A stretch of DNA of 64,000 bases from Pedobacter nyackensis (GCF_900176505.1 NZ_FWYB01000002.1:149237-213236), one strand, 5' to 3'; counted from the first letter of the stretch, positions 35,524 through 44,951 are shown. Program-made: numbers and translations. The notes: generated by a model not told the origin, from the sequence alone.

Positions 35524-38367
35524 TTACAGGCCCATTTCCTTTTTAAGGAACTTGCCGGTTAAGCTTATCGGGTTTTGGATCAAGCCTTCGGGTGTTCCCT
35601 CAAAGATGATCCTTCCACCTCCAACACCACCCTCTTCACCAAGGTCTATCACCCAATCGGCAACTTTTACCACATCCAGGTTGTGTTCAATAACCAATAC
35701 AGTATTCCCTCTTTCTACCAGCTCATTAAGCACACCTAGCAATACATTTATATCCTCAAAATGCAGGCCAGTTGTAGGCTCATCTAATATATAAAATGTC
35801 CGCCCTGTGTCTTTTTTTGAAAGCTCAGTAGCCAGCTTAACACGCTGGGCTTCACCGCCCGACAAGGTAGTGGAGGACTGTCCTAAAGTGATATATCCCA
35901 ATCCCACATCTTTCAATGTTTTGATTTTCCTGTAAATTGATGGCATATTCTCAAAAAAGTCGCATGCCTCTTCAATACTCATATCCAACACATCACTAAT
36001 AGATTTACTTCTATAGCGCACTTCCAGTGTTTCGCGGTTGTATCTTTTACCCTGACATTCTTCGCATGGCACCTGCACATCGGGTAAGAAATTCATTTCA
36101 ATTACCTTCATACCGCCACCTTGGCAGGTTTCGCAACGCCCCCCCTTTACATTGAAAGAGAAGCGACCAGGTTTATAGCCACGTATTTTGGCTTCCGGCA
36201 ACTGAACATACAAATTCCTGATGTCGGAGAAAACGCCTGTATAAGTAGAAGGATTAGATCGGGGTGTACGGCCAATAGGCGCCTGATCAATCTCTATTAC
36301 TTTATCTATTTCTTTTATCCCATTGATCTTCTCGTAAGGCAAAGGATGTTTCTTAGCCCTAAAGAAATGATGATTTAATATCGGATATAAGGTTTCAGTT
36401 ATTAAGCTTGATTTACCACTACCAGATACACCGGTTACAGCGATAAATTTACCCAAAGGGAAGTCTACTGAGACATCTTTTAAATTATGACCGTTTGCCT
36501 TAATGATGGAAAGCTTATGCCCTGTCCCTTTCCTGCGCTTTTTAGGTACCTCTATGCCCTTTTTACCATTTAGGTAGGCCGCAGTTAAGGTATCCGATTT
36601 CAGGATCTCTGCCGGCGTCCCCTGCGCGACGATTTGTCCGCCGTGCACACCCGCTGCCGGACCAACGTCTATTACGTGATCAGCCTCCAGAATCATATCC
36701 TTATCATGCTCTACTACCAAAACCGTATTACCCAGGTCTCTCAGGTTTTTTAAGGCTCCGATTAAGCGTTCATTATCTCGCTGGTGAAGTCCTATACTAG
36801 GCTCATCCAGAATGTACATCACATTCATCAGTTGAGATCCGATCTGCGTAGCCAATCTGATCCGCTGCGCCTCACCACCCGAAAGGGTCCGTGCGGTCCG
36901 GTCGAGCGACAAATAGTTCAAACCTACATCACTCAAAAAGCCCAACCTTGAACGGATTTCTTTTAAAATCTCTTTGGCAATGGTATTTTGTCTGTCATTC
37001 AGTCTGCCTTCCAGTCCTTCATACCAGGCTTTGATACTGCTGATATCCATTTCTGCCAATTCAAAAATGTTCTTACCGTCTATTTTAAAATGCAGACTTT
37101 CCTTTTTCAGACGGGCGCCGTTACAAACCGGACAGGTTTTCAGCTTGCGGAAAGACTCCATATCATCCACTGCAGCTTCACCTTTACGCTCCTGTTGTTC
37201 TTCAAGGAGTTTAATGATTCCGTCGAAAGTAATCTGATAGTTTTGTACATTCCATTTATTATACTCTACTGCTACAGAAAGCAACTCATGAGAACCATTT
37301 AAAATAATACTGATGATGTCGTCGCCCAGCTTTTCAATTGGGGTAGACAAAGAGAAATTATATTTTTTGGCCAGGGCTTTTAACACCTGGAACATCCAAA
37401 TATCGCGGTACTCACCTAATGGAGCAAGACCACCGTTCATAATGCTCAACTTAGGGTTCGGCATCACTGATTCCTTATCTACCACGAAAATATAGCCTAA
37501 GCCATCACAATTCTCACAGGCACCATAAGGTGAATTGAAAGAAAAGTTGTTAGGCTGTGGTTCATCGTAAGAAATTCCTGTTGTAGGGCACATCAAAAAG
37601 CGACTAAAATGGGCAACATTATTGTCCTTATCGCTGATTTTAATAATGCCTTTACCTAAGCGCATAGCCGTTTGCAGGGAGTCCTGCAGACGTTTTATAT
37701 CTGTACGATCAATGATCAGACGATCTACAACAATTTCAATATCATGGATTTTGTAACGATCAACCTGCATTTTAGCGGTGATATCCTGTATCTCTCCATC
37801 TATACGCACCTTAACATAACCTTGCTTGCGGATCTGTTCAAACAATTCCCTGTAATGTCCTTTACGACCTTTTACTACCGGGGCAAGGATATTGGCAGGC
37901 ATATTGCCAAACTTATTAAAGATATTTTCAAGGATCTGATCTTCGCTCATCCGCTCCATTTTCTCGCCGGTATTGTACGAAAAAGCATCAGCGGTACGTG
38001 CATATAGCAAACGCATAAAATCATAGATCTCGGTAATTGTACCTACAGTTGAGCGTGGGTTTTTACTGGTTGTTTTCTGCTCAATGGCAATAACAGGACT
38101 TAAACCGGATACTTTATCCACATCAGGCCTTTCCATTCCTCCCATAAACTGGCGCGAATAGGCGCTGAAGGTTTCCATATACCTACGCTGCCCTTCTGCA
38201 TAAATGGTATCGAAAGCCAAAGAGGATTTACCACTCCCACTTAAACCTGTAATAACAACAAGTTTGTTCCGTGGGAAGGAAACATCAATATTTTTAAGGT
38301 TATGCACCCGGGCTCCATACACTTCAACATCTTTCTGCTCGCCTAGGTCAACGGTATTTTTGCTCAT
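35524..38367 (-). CDS. uvrA: Excinuclease ABC subunit A
   Basis: Damage-recognition ATPase of nucleotide excision repair. Two ABC ATPase modules: Walker [10 protein letters not shown] near 38 and G-V-S-G-S-G-K-S-S near 648, ABC signatures L-S-G-G-E-A-Q-R in both halves, and zinc-binding Cys sets (C-E-N-C, C-P-V-C near 413, C-E-T-C...C-E-E-C near 745). Length 947 aa is full. Followed after 10 bp by the truncated nnrD gene. Confidence 0.97.
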   Translation of the reverse strand: MSKNTVDLGEQKDVEVYGARVHNLKNIDVSFPRNKLVVITGLSGSGKSSLAFDTIYAEGQRRYMETFSAYSRQFMGGMERPDVDKVSGLSPVIAIEQKTTSKNPRSTVGTITEIYDFMRLLYARTADAFSYNTGEKMERMSEDQILENIFNKFGNMPANILAPVVKGRKGHYRELFEQIRKQGYVKVRIDGEIQDITAKMQVDRYKIHDIEIVVDRLIIDRTDIKRLQDSLQTAMRLGKGIIKISDKDNNVAHFSRFLMCPTTGISYDEPQPNNFSFNSPYGACENCDGLGYIFVVDKESVMPNPKLSIMNGGLAPLGEYRDIWMFQVLKALAKKYNFSLSTPIEKLGDDIISIILNGSHELLSVAVEYNKWNVQNYQITFDGIIKLLEEQQERKGEAAVDDMESFRKLKTCPVCNGARLKKESLHFKIDGKNIFELAEMDISSIKAWYEGLEGRLNDRQNTIAKEILKEIRSRLGFLSDVGLNYLSLDRTARTLSGGEAQRIRLATQIGSQLMNVMYILDEPSIGLHQRDNERLIGALKNLRDLGNTVLVVEHDKDMILEADHVIDVGPAAGVHGGQIVAQGTPAEILKSDTLTAAYLNGKKGIEVPKKRRKGTGHKLSIIKANGHNLKDVSVDFPLGKFIAVTGVSGSGKSSLITETLYPILNHHFFRAKKHPLPYEKINGIKEIDKVIEIDQAPIGRTPRSNPSTYTGVFSDIRNLYVQLPEAKIRGYKPGRFSFNVKGGRCETCQGGGMKVIEMNFLPDVQVPCEECQGKRYNRETLEVRYRSKSISDVLDMSIEEACDFFENMPSIYRKIKTLKDVGLGYITLGQSSTTLSGGEAQRVKLATELSKKDTGRTFYILDEPTTGLHFEDINVLLGVLNELVERGNTVLVIEHNLDVVKVADWVIDLGEEGGVGGGRIIFEGTPEGLIQNPISLTGKFLKKEMGL

Positions 38368-38502
38368 ATATATTAAAAAAAGATACTGAATCTATACGTT
38401 TAAGATTGCAATTCTCTACACTGCAAAATTGCTAAAAATTTTATCAAAATAACGGCGCGAAACCAAAAATTACATTAGCCTCATGTTCGCCATATTTACA
38501 GC

Positions 38503-39546
38503 CTACCAGATCAGTGTGGTACCGTCTTCAGTAGGGTGTCCGGTACACACCAATACTCTTCCCGCTGCGATTTCATCATCCATTAAAACTTCGTTATAAT
38601 CCATCTCTACCCCCCCTTTTATGCAATTAGCCGTACAGGTGCTGCATATCCCTGCGTGACAACTATAAGGCAGGTTGATGTTGTTTTCCAATGCGACATC
38701 AAGTATGGTTTTGTTATAGGGAACATCCAAATGGTAAATATTGTTCTTAAAATTCAATACAACAGCATAGGTATTGGTGTGCTTCACCTTCTTTTCTGTT
38801 GAATCGTCTTCATCCACCTCATCTTCGGGCAGCACAAAGGTTTCTCTTTTAATCTGAGTGATATCAAATCCCATTTCCAGCAATTTGATGCGACAAGTCA
38901 CCATGTAGTCTATTGGCCCACAAGTATAGAATAGCGCATCAGACCCATTGTAAACCATTTCCTCATTCACAATCTTCTCGATCAGGAAAACATTTAACCT
39001 TGCAGTAAGCAGGTTTTTACTCTGACTGGAGACATAAATAATTTTAAACCTCTCCCGATACTTTGTCTGCAAATCATTCAATTCTTCATAAAATAGGGTT
39101 TCCTCTACCGACCTACGACTGTAAATCAGTATTATTTTAGAGTTCTCTTCTTTATGCAGTGCTGTTTTCAATATAGAAAAAAGTGGAGTAATGCCCACGC
39201 CAGCGCCAAAAAGAAAAACAGTCCTTTTAATTTGCGGATCCGGTTGATAAATGAACTGTCCGTTAGGTGCCAGCGCATACAGCACATCTCCTACCGCTGT
39301 TTTGTGATGAAGGAATCTGGAAATCTCGCCATTCTCTACCCGCTTAATAGCTATAGCCAAAGGCTCATCTACATCAGGGGAACTGCAAAGGGAATAAGAT
39401 CTGCGGAGCTCGCGTCCATGAGTATTAAACACAAGCGTTAAAAACTGCCCAGCCAGGTACTGCGGCTTTTGGCCATTTAACACTTCGAAACTAAGCACCA
39501 GGGTTTCTCCAGCACTAAATTTCATGTCTTGTATCATCAATTCCAT
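38503..39546 (-). CDS. PaaE-like ferredoxin-NADP reductase with 2Fe-2S domain
   Basis: Flavoprotein reductase of 347 aa: FAD-binding barrel with R-S-Y-S-L (about 54-58), NAD(P) domain with G-A-G-V-G-I-T-P near 112, and a C-terminal plant-type ferredoxin domain with Cys296, Cys301, Cys304 and Cys334. This order is that of PaaE and hydroxylase/HmpX-type reductases. No phenylacetate (paa) genes are near, so the electron acceptor is unknown; in Bacteroidota such reductases often serve desaturases or hydroxylases. Confidence 0.88.
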   Translation of the reverse strand: MELMIQDMKFSAGETLVLSFEVLNGQKPQYLAGQFLTLVFNTHGRELRRSYSLCSSPDVDEPLAIAIKRVENGEISRFLHHKTAVGDVLYALAPNGQFIYQPDPQIKRTVFLFGAGVGITPLFSILKTALHKEENSKIILIYSRRSVEETLFYEELNDLQTKYRERFKIIYVSSQSKNLLTARLNVFLIEKIVNEEMVYNGSDALFYTCGPIDYMVTCRIKLLEMGFDITQIKRETFVLPEDEVDEDDSTEKKVKHTNTYAVVLNFKNNIYHLDVPYNKTILDVALENNINLPYSCHAGICSTCTANCIKGGVEMDYNEVLMDDEIAAGRVLVCTGHPTEDGTTLIW

Positions 39547-39573
39547 AGGGGGCTTAAATTAGCAAATTCCAAA

Positions 39574-39608
39574 CAAAAACAAAAGCCGTTCAGTAGATAC
39601 TGAACGGC
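39574..39608 (-). terminator. Terminator after the lytic transglycosylase gene
   Basis: Stem of 10-11 bp (39585-39595 with 39598-39608) followed on the minus strand by a T-rich run. Confidence 0.8.
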
Positions 39609-39633
39609 CTTCCTCATTGCATATTTTTTTATT

Positions 39634-40425
39634 TTATTCTGAGTTTTTATGCTCTTCTTTTCCCGCATTAAAAGCTAACAGTGTCCTTGGAGCTGTATAA
39701 CCATAATGCGATGGATTTTCCACAATCTGTTTCATGGAGATCAATTTGTAAACATAACCACCAGTTTCGGAGTTTAGTCTCATTTTGAAATAATTATCCT
39801 GGTTTTGTCTGTTAATCTGGCGCTTCATATGGCCATCACCAACATTGTAAGCTGCCGCGACTAAAGTCCAGCTATCAAAGGTATTATAAAGATCTTTGAT
39901 GTATTTGGCTGCCGCGATAGTTGATTTACGTAAATTATTACGCTCATCTACTTTCGAATTAACTTTTAACCCATACGTGCGAGCTGTCCCGGGCATAAAC
40001 TGCCAAAAACCGGCAGCACCTTTAGGAGAAACTCCACTATGTAATCCTGATTCCACCAAAGGCATATATTTAAAATCTTCGGGAATGCCATAAGCGGCAA
40101 GGATCGGTTCGATTATTGGGAACCATTCTGCTGCTTTTCTGTGCAGCTTATTCGTTTGTAAATTACTAAAGTAATGTGCAGCCAGCGTTTTCTTCATTTT
40201 ACGCTCTACTTTGACATCCCCAACCGGTAATGTCTCATCTGCAAAGTTTAATCGAGCCATTAAAGACAATGGCTTCGTGATGTTTGATGTTAGTGTATCT
40301 GTACTTGTTATTTCTGATTCTTTTGAAATACTTTTTGCTGCTCGGGGCATGTTGTAAGCAAACACTTTTGCCATAACCAGTAATGATATTATTACCGTAC
40401 ATGTTATTATGTGTTTCTTTATCAT
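39634..40425 (-). CDS. Lytic transglycosylase (SLT domain), MltD-like
   Basis: Cleaves peptidoglycan glycan strands. The start is ATG at 40425 (263 aa): it gives a signal peptide (I-I-T-C-T-V-I-I-S-L-L-V-M-A), is preceded by GGAGG, and lies after the promoter box at 40464-40471. The SLT domain (about 115-245) has the catalytic Glu in P-L-V-E-S-G, then G-A-A-G-F-W-Q-F-M-P-G-T-A and A-Y-N-V-G-D-G. No LysM repeats are present, unlike full MltD. Confidence 0.9.
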   Translation of the reverse strand: MIKKHIITCTVIISLLVMAKVFAYNMPRAAKSISKESEITSTDTLTSNITKPLSLMARLNFADETLPVGDVKVERKMKKTLAAHYFSNLQTNKLHRKAAEWFPIIEPILAAYGIPEDFKYMPLVESGLHSGVSPKGAAGFWQFMPGTARTYGLKVNSKVDERNNLRKSTIAAAKYIKDLYNTFDSWTLVAAAYNVGDGHMKRQINRQNQDNYFKMRLNSETGGYVYKLISMKQIVENPSHYGYTAPRTLLAFNAGKEEHKNSE

Positions 40426-40434
40426 TTTCCTCCT
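40426..40434 (-). promoter_or_regulatory. Shine-Dalgarno-like GGAGG before the transglycosylase
   Basis: On the minus strand AGGAGG stands 3 nt before the ATG. Such sites are rare in Bacteroidota and the spacing is short, so its use is uncertain. Confidence 0.35.
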
Positions 40435-40463
40435 TTTTTTGGTTAACAATTTTAAAACGTCTG

Positions 40464-40471
40464 CAAATGTA
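40464..40471 (-). promoter_or_regulatory. Promoter of the lytic transglycosylase gene
   Basis: TACATTTG then C on the minus strand with TTG at 40492-40494 (20-nt spacer). Transcription should begin near 40460, which excludes start codons further upstream. Confidence 0.65.
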
Positions 40472-40515
40472 CGACATATGATGTTAATTATCAAGCTATT
40501 ACGAATTTAACTGCA

Positions 40516-40551
40516 ATAATCGCGCTTTAAAGCAGTTTAAAGCGCGATTAT
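40516..40551. repeat. Perfect 16-bp inverted repeat
   Basis: Arms ATAATCGCGCTTTAAA and its exact complement (40516-40531, 40536-40551) around a GCAG loop. No T-run on either side and no gene ends here, so it is not a normal terminator; it could be an operator or a repeat boundary. Confidence 0.6.
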
Positions 40552-40620
40552 AAAAAGACCAATTCCGGAGCTTTTTAGGGTTTCTTTTGCATCGGTTACA
40601 AATTCAAAAAACAATAAACA

Positions 40621-40800
40621 ATGGGAGAATTTGGGAGTATTTTAGGCACAAAAAAATCAATTTTCAGGAAAGTAATTCCAAGCATCAAACGATTTCAGGA
40701 AGAGTTTTCTGGTAAACAAACAAACTCAGGAATAACGAGTCAACAGCTAGTTCGAGTTAGCCTAAATCAACAAGTAATATCCGGACAAGACAAGCTATAG
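40621..40800 (+). CDS. Possible small ORF, 59 aa
   Basis: ATG to TAG, reading M-G-E-F-G-S-I-L-G-T-K-K-S-I-F-R-K and later S-Q-Q-L-V-R-V-S-L-N-Q-Q-V. No signal peptide, membrane segment or known motif. It lies between the perfect hairpin and the periodic array. It may be a real small protein, a remnant of a larger gene or a chance frame; I do not recognise it. Confidence 0.3.
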   Translation: MGEFGSILGTKKSIFRKVIPSIKRFQEEFSGKQTNSGITSQQLVRVSLNQQVISGQDKL

Positions 40801-40860
40801 CAGCCTTTATAATGACAAGGCAATAAGTAGAGGGAAAGTAGCGGATGAGTTGCGGGTTGC

Positions 40861-40956
40861 TTTACCCTTCCTTTACCCTTGGGTTAGGGTTGCTTTACCC
40901 CAGGGGTAAACCAAGGGTAAGGCAAGGGTAAAGGAAGGGTAACCCAAGGGTAAAGG
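40861..40956. repeat. 11-bp-periodic inverted repeat array
   Basis: Units of exactly 11 bp: TTTACCCTTCC, TTTACCCTTGG, GTTAGGGTTGC, then the 17-nt palindrome TTTACCCCAGGGGTAAA (40894-40910), then AGGGGTAAACC, AAGGGTAAGGC, AAGGGTAAAGG, AAGGGTAACCC, AAGGGTAAAGG. Left units are mostly the complement of the right ones, so the array can fold back on itself in several registers. Confidence 0.75.
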
Positions 40957-41101
40957 AACCCCCTAGTTTAGGGCTACTTTACTGCTGGTTATCCCCAACT
41001 TATTACAGCCTCATTCAAAAAGCTGACCGATATGCGGTACTAATCAGCATCTTAATTGCAGTTCTCCGACACTAATAATTAGGAATCAGCGCATTTTTTC
41101 G

Positions 41102-41109
41102 TAAATTTG
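41102..41109 (+). promoter_or_regulatory. Promoter of the pseudouridine synthase gene
   Basis: TAAATTTG, perfect TAnnTTTG, 33 nt before the ATG. A small palindrome CGCATAA-A-TTATGCG (41114-41128) sits at the expected start of the transcript. Confidence 0.6.
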
Positions 41110-41142
41110 TCGCCGCATAAATTATGCGAATAAAAGCGTATC

Positions 41143-42672
41143 ATGATAAAAAACAACAACAGGAACAGTCGGGATGACAAGTCCAAACCGGGAAACCGAA
41201 GCACAACAGGCAAAAGACCAGGTGGAGCAGAGTCTTCATATAAGGGAAAAGGCAAGTTTGACGATAAAGAAGGAAGAGACAATAAATTTAGCGGCGATAA
41301 AGAATTTAAACCAAGAACATTCGGAGCGCCAAGAGAGGGAGACAGAAAAGACTTCAGACCTAGAGCAGGTAAGGAAGGAGATTCAAGAAGCTTTAAACCA
41401 AGAGGAGAAAACGATTCAAAAGAATTCAGACCAAGAAGTACCGGTGGTGATTTCAAACCAAGAGCCGCGAAAGATGGTGACAATAAAGGCTACGGTTCAA
41501 GAAGCACTGGTTCAAGAGATTTCAAACCTGGAAACAGGGACAACGACAGCAGAGACTTTAAACCACGTTCTTTTAATAAAGATGCGGGTTCAAGAGATGC
41601 TGGCTCAAGAGAAACTCCTGGAGAAGGCAAACGTAGTTATATAAAGAAAGATCATTTTAGTGCAGGAGGTGATAAACCTTTCCGCAAATTTGACGATAAA
41701 AAAAGTCAGTCTTCAAGAAGCACTGACAGCAGACCTTTCAGAAAAAGAGAAGATGAAGGTACAAAAGCCGGCGGAGAGCGTAACGAACGTTCTTTCCAAC
41801 GTCCGGAGCGTGGCGAACGTTCTTTTGATCGTTCAGACCGTCCAACACCACATGGAGAACGCGGTTCACGCCAGGAGCGTAACAATACCTGGTCGGGTCC
41901 TGAAAAGGCGCCTACTATGCGCGGCAGGAAAAATCCTGTTGTTCAAAAAGATGACGGCCTAATCCGCTTAAACAGATACATTTCCAATGCAGGTATTTGC
42001 TCTCGTCGTAAGGCTGATGAGCTGATTGCTGCAGGTGTAGTTTCTGTAAACGGAGAAGTGGTTTCTGAATTGGGACACAAAATTGATCCTGCAAATGATC
42101 AGGTTCGCTACAACGGTGAATTGCTAAAACGCGAAAAGAAAATTTACGTACTTTTAAACAAACCTAAAGATTACATCACTACTACTGATGATCCTCAGGA
42201 GCGTCGTACAGTAATGCAATTGGTTGATAAAGCAAGCAGAGAGCGTATTTATCCGGTAGGTAGATTAGACCGTAACACCACAGGTTTATTATTGATGACC
42301 AACGATGGTGATCTTGCAGACAAGCTTTCTCATCCAAAAAATGGCATCACTAAAATATACAATGTTGAACTGAATAAGAGTTTAAGTCAGGGTGACCTGA
42401 ATAAAATTCAATTCGGTTTAGAATTGGAAGATGGAATTATTAAACCTGATTCAGTATCTTACGTAACCGGAGGTTCTAAACGTGAGGTTGGTATACAAAT
42501 CCATAGTGGTAAAAACAGAATTGTACGCCGTATATTCGAACATTTAGGATATGATGTGGTAAAATTAGACCGTGTTGTTTATGGTAACTTAACGAAGAAA
42601 GATCTTCCACGTGGAAGATGGCGTTACCTGGAAGAGCATGAGCTAATCCAGATTAAACATCTGATCAAGTAA
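41143..42672 (+). CDS. Pseudouridine synthase (RluB/RsuA family) with long disordered N-terminus
   Basis: Modifies uridine in rRNA. The C-terminal 240 residues hold an S4 RNA-binding domain (from about 272, L-N-R-Y-I-S-N-A-G-I-C-S-R-R-K-A-D-E-L) and the RsuA/RluB catalytic domain with the Asp in G-R-L-D-R-N-T-T-G-L (about 372-381). The first 255 residues are a low-complexity region rich in Arg, Lys, Gly, Ser, Asp and Phe, with repeated D/E-F-K/R-P-R blocks, probably a flexible RNA-binding tail. rRNA target is most likely 23S, as for RluB/RluE/RluF; this is not certain. Confidence 0.9.
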   Translation: MIKNNNRNSRDDKSKPGNRSTTGKRPGGAESSYKGKGKFDDKEGRDNKFSGDKEFKPRTFGAPREGDRKDFRPRAGKEGDSRSFKPRGENDSKEFRPRSTGGDFKPRAAKDGDNKGYGSRSTGSRDFKPGNRDNDSRDFKPRSFNKDAGSRDAGSRETPGEGKRSYIKKDHFSAGGDKPFRKFDDKKSQSSRSTDSRPFRKREDEGTKAGGERNERSFQRPERGERSFDRSDRPTPHGERGSRQERNNTWSGPEKAPTMRGRKNPVVQKDDGLIRLNRYISNAGICSRRKADELIAAGVVSVNGEVVSELGHKIDPANDQVRYNGELLKREKKIYVLLNKPKDYITTTDDPQERRTVMQLVDKASRERIYPVGRLDRNTTGLLLMTNDGDLADKLSHPKNGITKIYNVELNKSLSQGDLNKIQFGLELEDGIIKPDSVSYVTGGSKREVGIQIHSGKNRIVRRIFEHLGYDVVKLDRVVYGNLTKKDLPRGRWRYLEEHELIQIKHLIK

Positions 42673-42683
42673 TAACAACAAAT

Positions 42684-43802
42684 ATGAATAAGATCTTCTC
42701 TCTTTTACTCGTTTCATTTTTCACACTGCAAGGATTTGCACAAAAAAAAGAGTACAATTTAATTATTGGAACTTACACAAATACGGGTAAAAGTGAGGGG
42801 ATCTATATTTACAACTTTGATGTCGATAACGCTGATTTCAAATTCAAGAGCGTTGCCAAAGACATAACCAATCCCAGCTATCTAGCGGTCAGCAAAAACA
42901 ATAAGCGGGTTTACGCAGTAGCCGAAGCGCCAAACAACAGTGCGGTAGCGTCTTTTGCCTTTGATGGCCTAAAACCTGAGCTAAGCTTCTTAAATAAGCA
43001 GGCTACCGGAAGTCCGGGCCCCTGCTTTGTACTGGCCGACGAGAAAAATGTTTTCTCTGCCAATTACGGCGGCGGCAGTATTTCTGTTTTTGGAATTGAG
43101 ACCAATGGCTTTTTAACTCCAATCAAACAGTTAGTACAGCATACAGGAAAAAGCATAGATCCTAAAAAAAGACAGGAAAGTGCGCATGCACACCAGATTC
43201 AGTTTAGCCCAGACAAAAAGTATGTAATTTGTACCGACCTTGGTGAAGACCAGGTCTACCTTTACAACTATAATCCTGAAGCAAGACAAGAAGTACTGAG
43301 CGTTAAGCAAATCGTTAAAACTACACCTGGTAGCGGCCCACGACACCTTACTTTCAGTCCGAATGGCAAATTCGCTTATCTGGCGCATGAATTTAACGGC
43401 ATTGTTACCGCGTTTGCGTACCAAGATGGCAGCCTGACTAAGCTTCAGGAAATTGGCACTACTGACAAAGATTTTACAGGAAGAATTGATGGTGCAGATA
43501 TCCATATATCACCTGATGGCAAATTCTTATATGAGACCAACCGTGGTGATGCAAATACCATTTCTGCATTTGCAATAAAGGCAGATGGAAAACTCAGTTT
43601 CATATCAAATGCAAGTACACTAGGCAAAGGCCCGAGGAATTTTACCATTACGCCTAATGGGAAGTATCTTTTGATAGGCCACCAATACACCAATGACATC
43701 GTAATTTTTGAACGCAATAAAAAAACCGGCACCTTAAAGGATACCGGTAAAAGAATTGAACTGGGCGCTCCGGTTTGTTTAGTCTTTGCGCCAATTAAAT
43801 AA
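42684..43802 (+). CDS. Secreted lactonase-family beta-propeller (6-phosphogluconolactonase-like)
   Basis: A 372-aa seven-bladed propeller of the lactonase (Pgl/YkgB) family. A signal peptide is present (S-L-L-L-V-S-F-F-T-L-Q-G-F-A), so unlike cytoplasmic 6-phosphogluconolactonase this protein acts outside the membrane. Repeats such as F-S-P-D-K-K-Y-V, F-S-P-N-G-K-F-A and I-S-P-D-G-K-F-L mark the blades. The substrate is unknown. It starts 11 bp after the pseudouridine synthase. Confidence 0.85.
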   Translation: MNKIFSLLLVSFFTLQGFAQKKEYNLIIGTYTNTGKSEGIYIYNFDVDNADFKFKSVAKDITNPSYLAVSKNNKRVYAVAEAPNNSAVASFAFDGLKPELSFLNKQATGSPGPCFVLADEKNVFSANYGGGSISVFGIETNGFLTPIKQLVQHTGKSIDPKKRQESAHAHQIQFSPDKKYVICTDLGEDQVYLYNYNPEARQEVLSVKQIVKTTPGSGPRHLTFSPNGKFAYLAHEFNGIVTAFAYQDGSLTKLQEIGTTDKDFTGRIDGADIHISPDGKFLYETNRGDANTISAFAIKADGKLSFISNASTLGKGPRNFTITPNGKYLLIGHQYTNDIVIFERNKKTGTLKDTGKRIELGAPVCLVFAPIK

Positions 43803-43805
43803 GCT

Positions 43806-44951
43806 TTACGCTTCGTTTAATTTATGTGATTCGGCTATAATCTTGTTATAGTAATTGACATATTCAGGGAGAATTTTCTTTAAATCGAAATCCTGCGCCC
43901 TTTTAAATGCATTCTCTTTAAATTGCTTGAGCACTTCGTCGTTTTCTAAAATACTAATGGCTTTATTGGCCATATCTTCCACATCACCAACATTACTCAT
44001 ATACCCCGAGAATCCATCGATATTCAATTCCGGTAAGCCACCAGAGTTAGATGTTATTGCCGGAACCTTACAAGCCATTGCTTCTAATGCGGCCAGGCCA
44101 AAGCTTTCAGACTCTGAAGGCATAAGGAACAAGTCGGAAACAGAAAGAATCTCTTCAACAGCATCCTGTTTACCAAGGAAACGAACATGCTCGCAAATTC
44201 CAAGGCTTCTGCACAATTGCTCAACTGAAGCACGTTCAGGTCCATCGCCAACCATCAATAATTTAGACGGAATCTTCTCCTGAATCTTCTGGAAGATTCG
44301 GATTACATCCGATGTACGTTTTACTTTTCTAAAATTAGAGGTATGTATTAATATCCTTTCATGATTCGGTGCAATGGCTTTCTTGAAATGATCTTTAGGT
44401 TTTAAACTGAATCTTGTGAAATCGATGAAATTAGGAATTACCTTTATCTCATTTGTGATTTCAAAATGTTCCTCAGTGTCTTTCTTTAAACTCTCTGATA
44501 CTGCAGTTACACCATCCGATTTATTGATCGAAAACGTAACCACAGGCTTATAGGTCGGATCTTTCCCAACTAACGTAATATCCGTACCATGCAATGTAGT
44601 TACAAAGGGGATGTAGATACCGTAGGTTTCAAGGATTTGCTTAGCCATAAATGCAGCTGAGGCATGTGGGATAGCGTAATGTACATGCAGAATATCCAAT
44701 TTTTCGAAACGCACCACATCTACCAGTTTACTGGCCAAAGCAGATTCATAGGGAGCATAATCAAATAAAGGATAGTCTCTTACGGAGACTTCGTGATAGA
44801 ACAGATTGGCAGAAAAGAAATCAAGGCGCGCAGGCTGACTATATGTGATAAAATGTACCTGATGACCTTCATCGGCTAATGCCTTTCCAAGTTCAGTAGC
44901 TACAACACCACTCCCACCGAAGGTAGGGTAACAAACAATACCTATTTTCAT
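43806..44951 (-). CDS. bshA: N-acetyl-alpha-D-glucosaminyl L-malate synthase
   Basis: First enzyme of bacillithiol synthesis: joins UDP-GlcNAc and L-malate. GT4-family glycosyltransferase (381 aa) with M-K-I-G-I-V-C-Y-P-T-F-G-G-S-G-V-V-A-T-E-L-G-K at the N-terminus, F-V-T-T-L-H-G-T-D-I near 130 and the nucleotide-sugar motif E-S-E-S-F-G-L-A-A-L-E-A near 285. The start is ATG at 44951; the longer frame adds 16 residues with no family match. The leader holds an 8-bp inverted repeat (44987-44994, 45014-45021). Convergent with the lactonase gene, 3 bp apart. Confidence 0.93.
   Translation of the reverse strand: MKIGIVCYPTFGGSGVVATELGKALADEGHQVHFITYSQPARLDFFSANLFYHEVSVRDYPLFDYAPYESALASKLVDVVRFEKLDILHVHYAIPHASAAFMAKQILETYGIYIPFVTTLHGTDITLVGKDPTYKPVVTFSINKSDGVTAVSESLKKDTEEHFEITNEIKVIPNFIDFTRFSLKPKDHFKKAIAPNHERILIHTSNFRKVKRTSDVIRIFQKIQEKIPSKLLMVGDGPERASVEQLCRSLGICEHVRFLGKQDAVEEILSVSDLFLMPSESESFGLAALEAMACKVPAITSNSGGLPELNIDGFSGYMSNVGDVEDMANKAISILENDEVLKQFKENAFKRAQDFDLKKILPEYVNYYNKIIAESHKLNEA

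Larger units (their letters stand above)
40426..41142. other. Longest gene-poor gap: hairpin, small ORF, periodic array
   Basis: About 700 bp between the transglycosylase and the pseudouridine synthase. In order it holds the transglycosylase promoter, a perfect 16-bp inverted repeat (40516-40551), a 59-codon ORF (40621-40800), an 11-bp-periodic inverted array (40861-40956), unassigned sequence (about 40980-41090) and the promoter of the next gene. No RNA gene was recognised. Confidence 0.6.

Noticed and set aside
40881..40893. Telomere-like GGGTTAGGGTT
   Set aside because: It is one unit of the 11-bp array in a circular-chromosome type of organism; no other telomere feature.
40861..40956. 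CRISPR array
   Set aside because: Units are 11 bp without unique spacers, and no cas gene is near.
41079..41483. Leu/Ser/Pro-rich 134-aa frame on the minus strand
   Set aside because: It mirrors the low-complexity tail of the + strand gene; composition alone keeps it open.
41174..41962. Open + frames of 156 and 100 aa overlapping the pseudouridine synthase
   Set aside because: They are kept open by the purine-rich repeats of the real gene in another frame; no start signal or recognisable domain.
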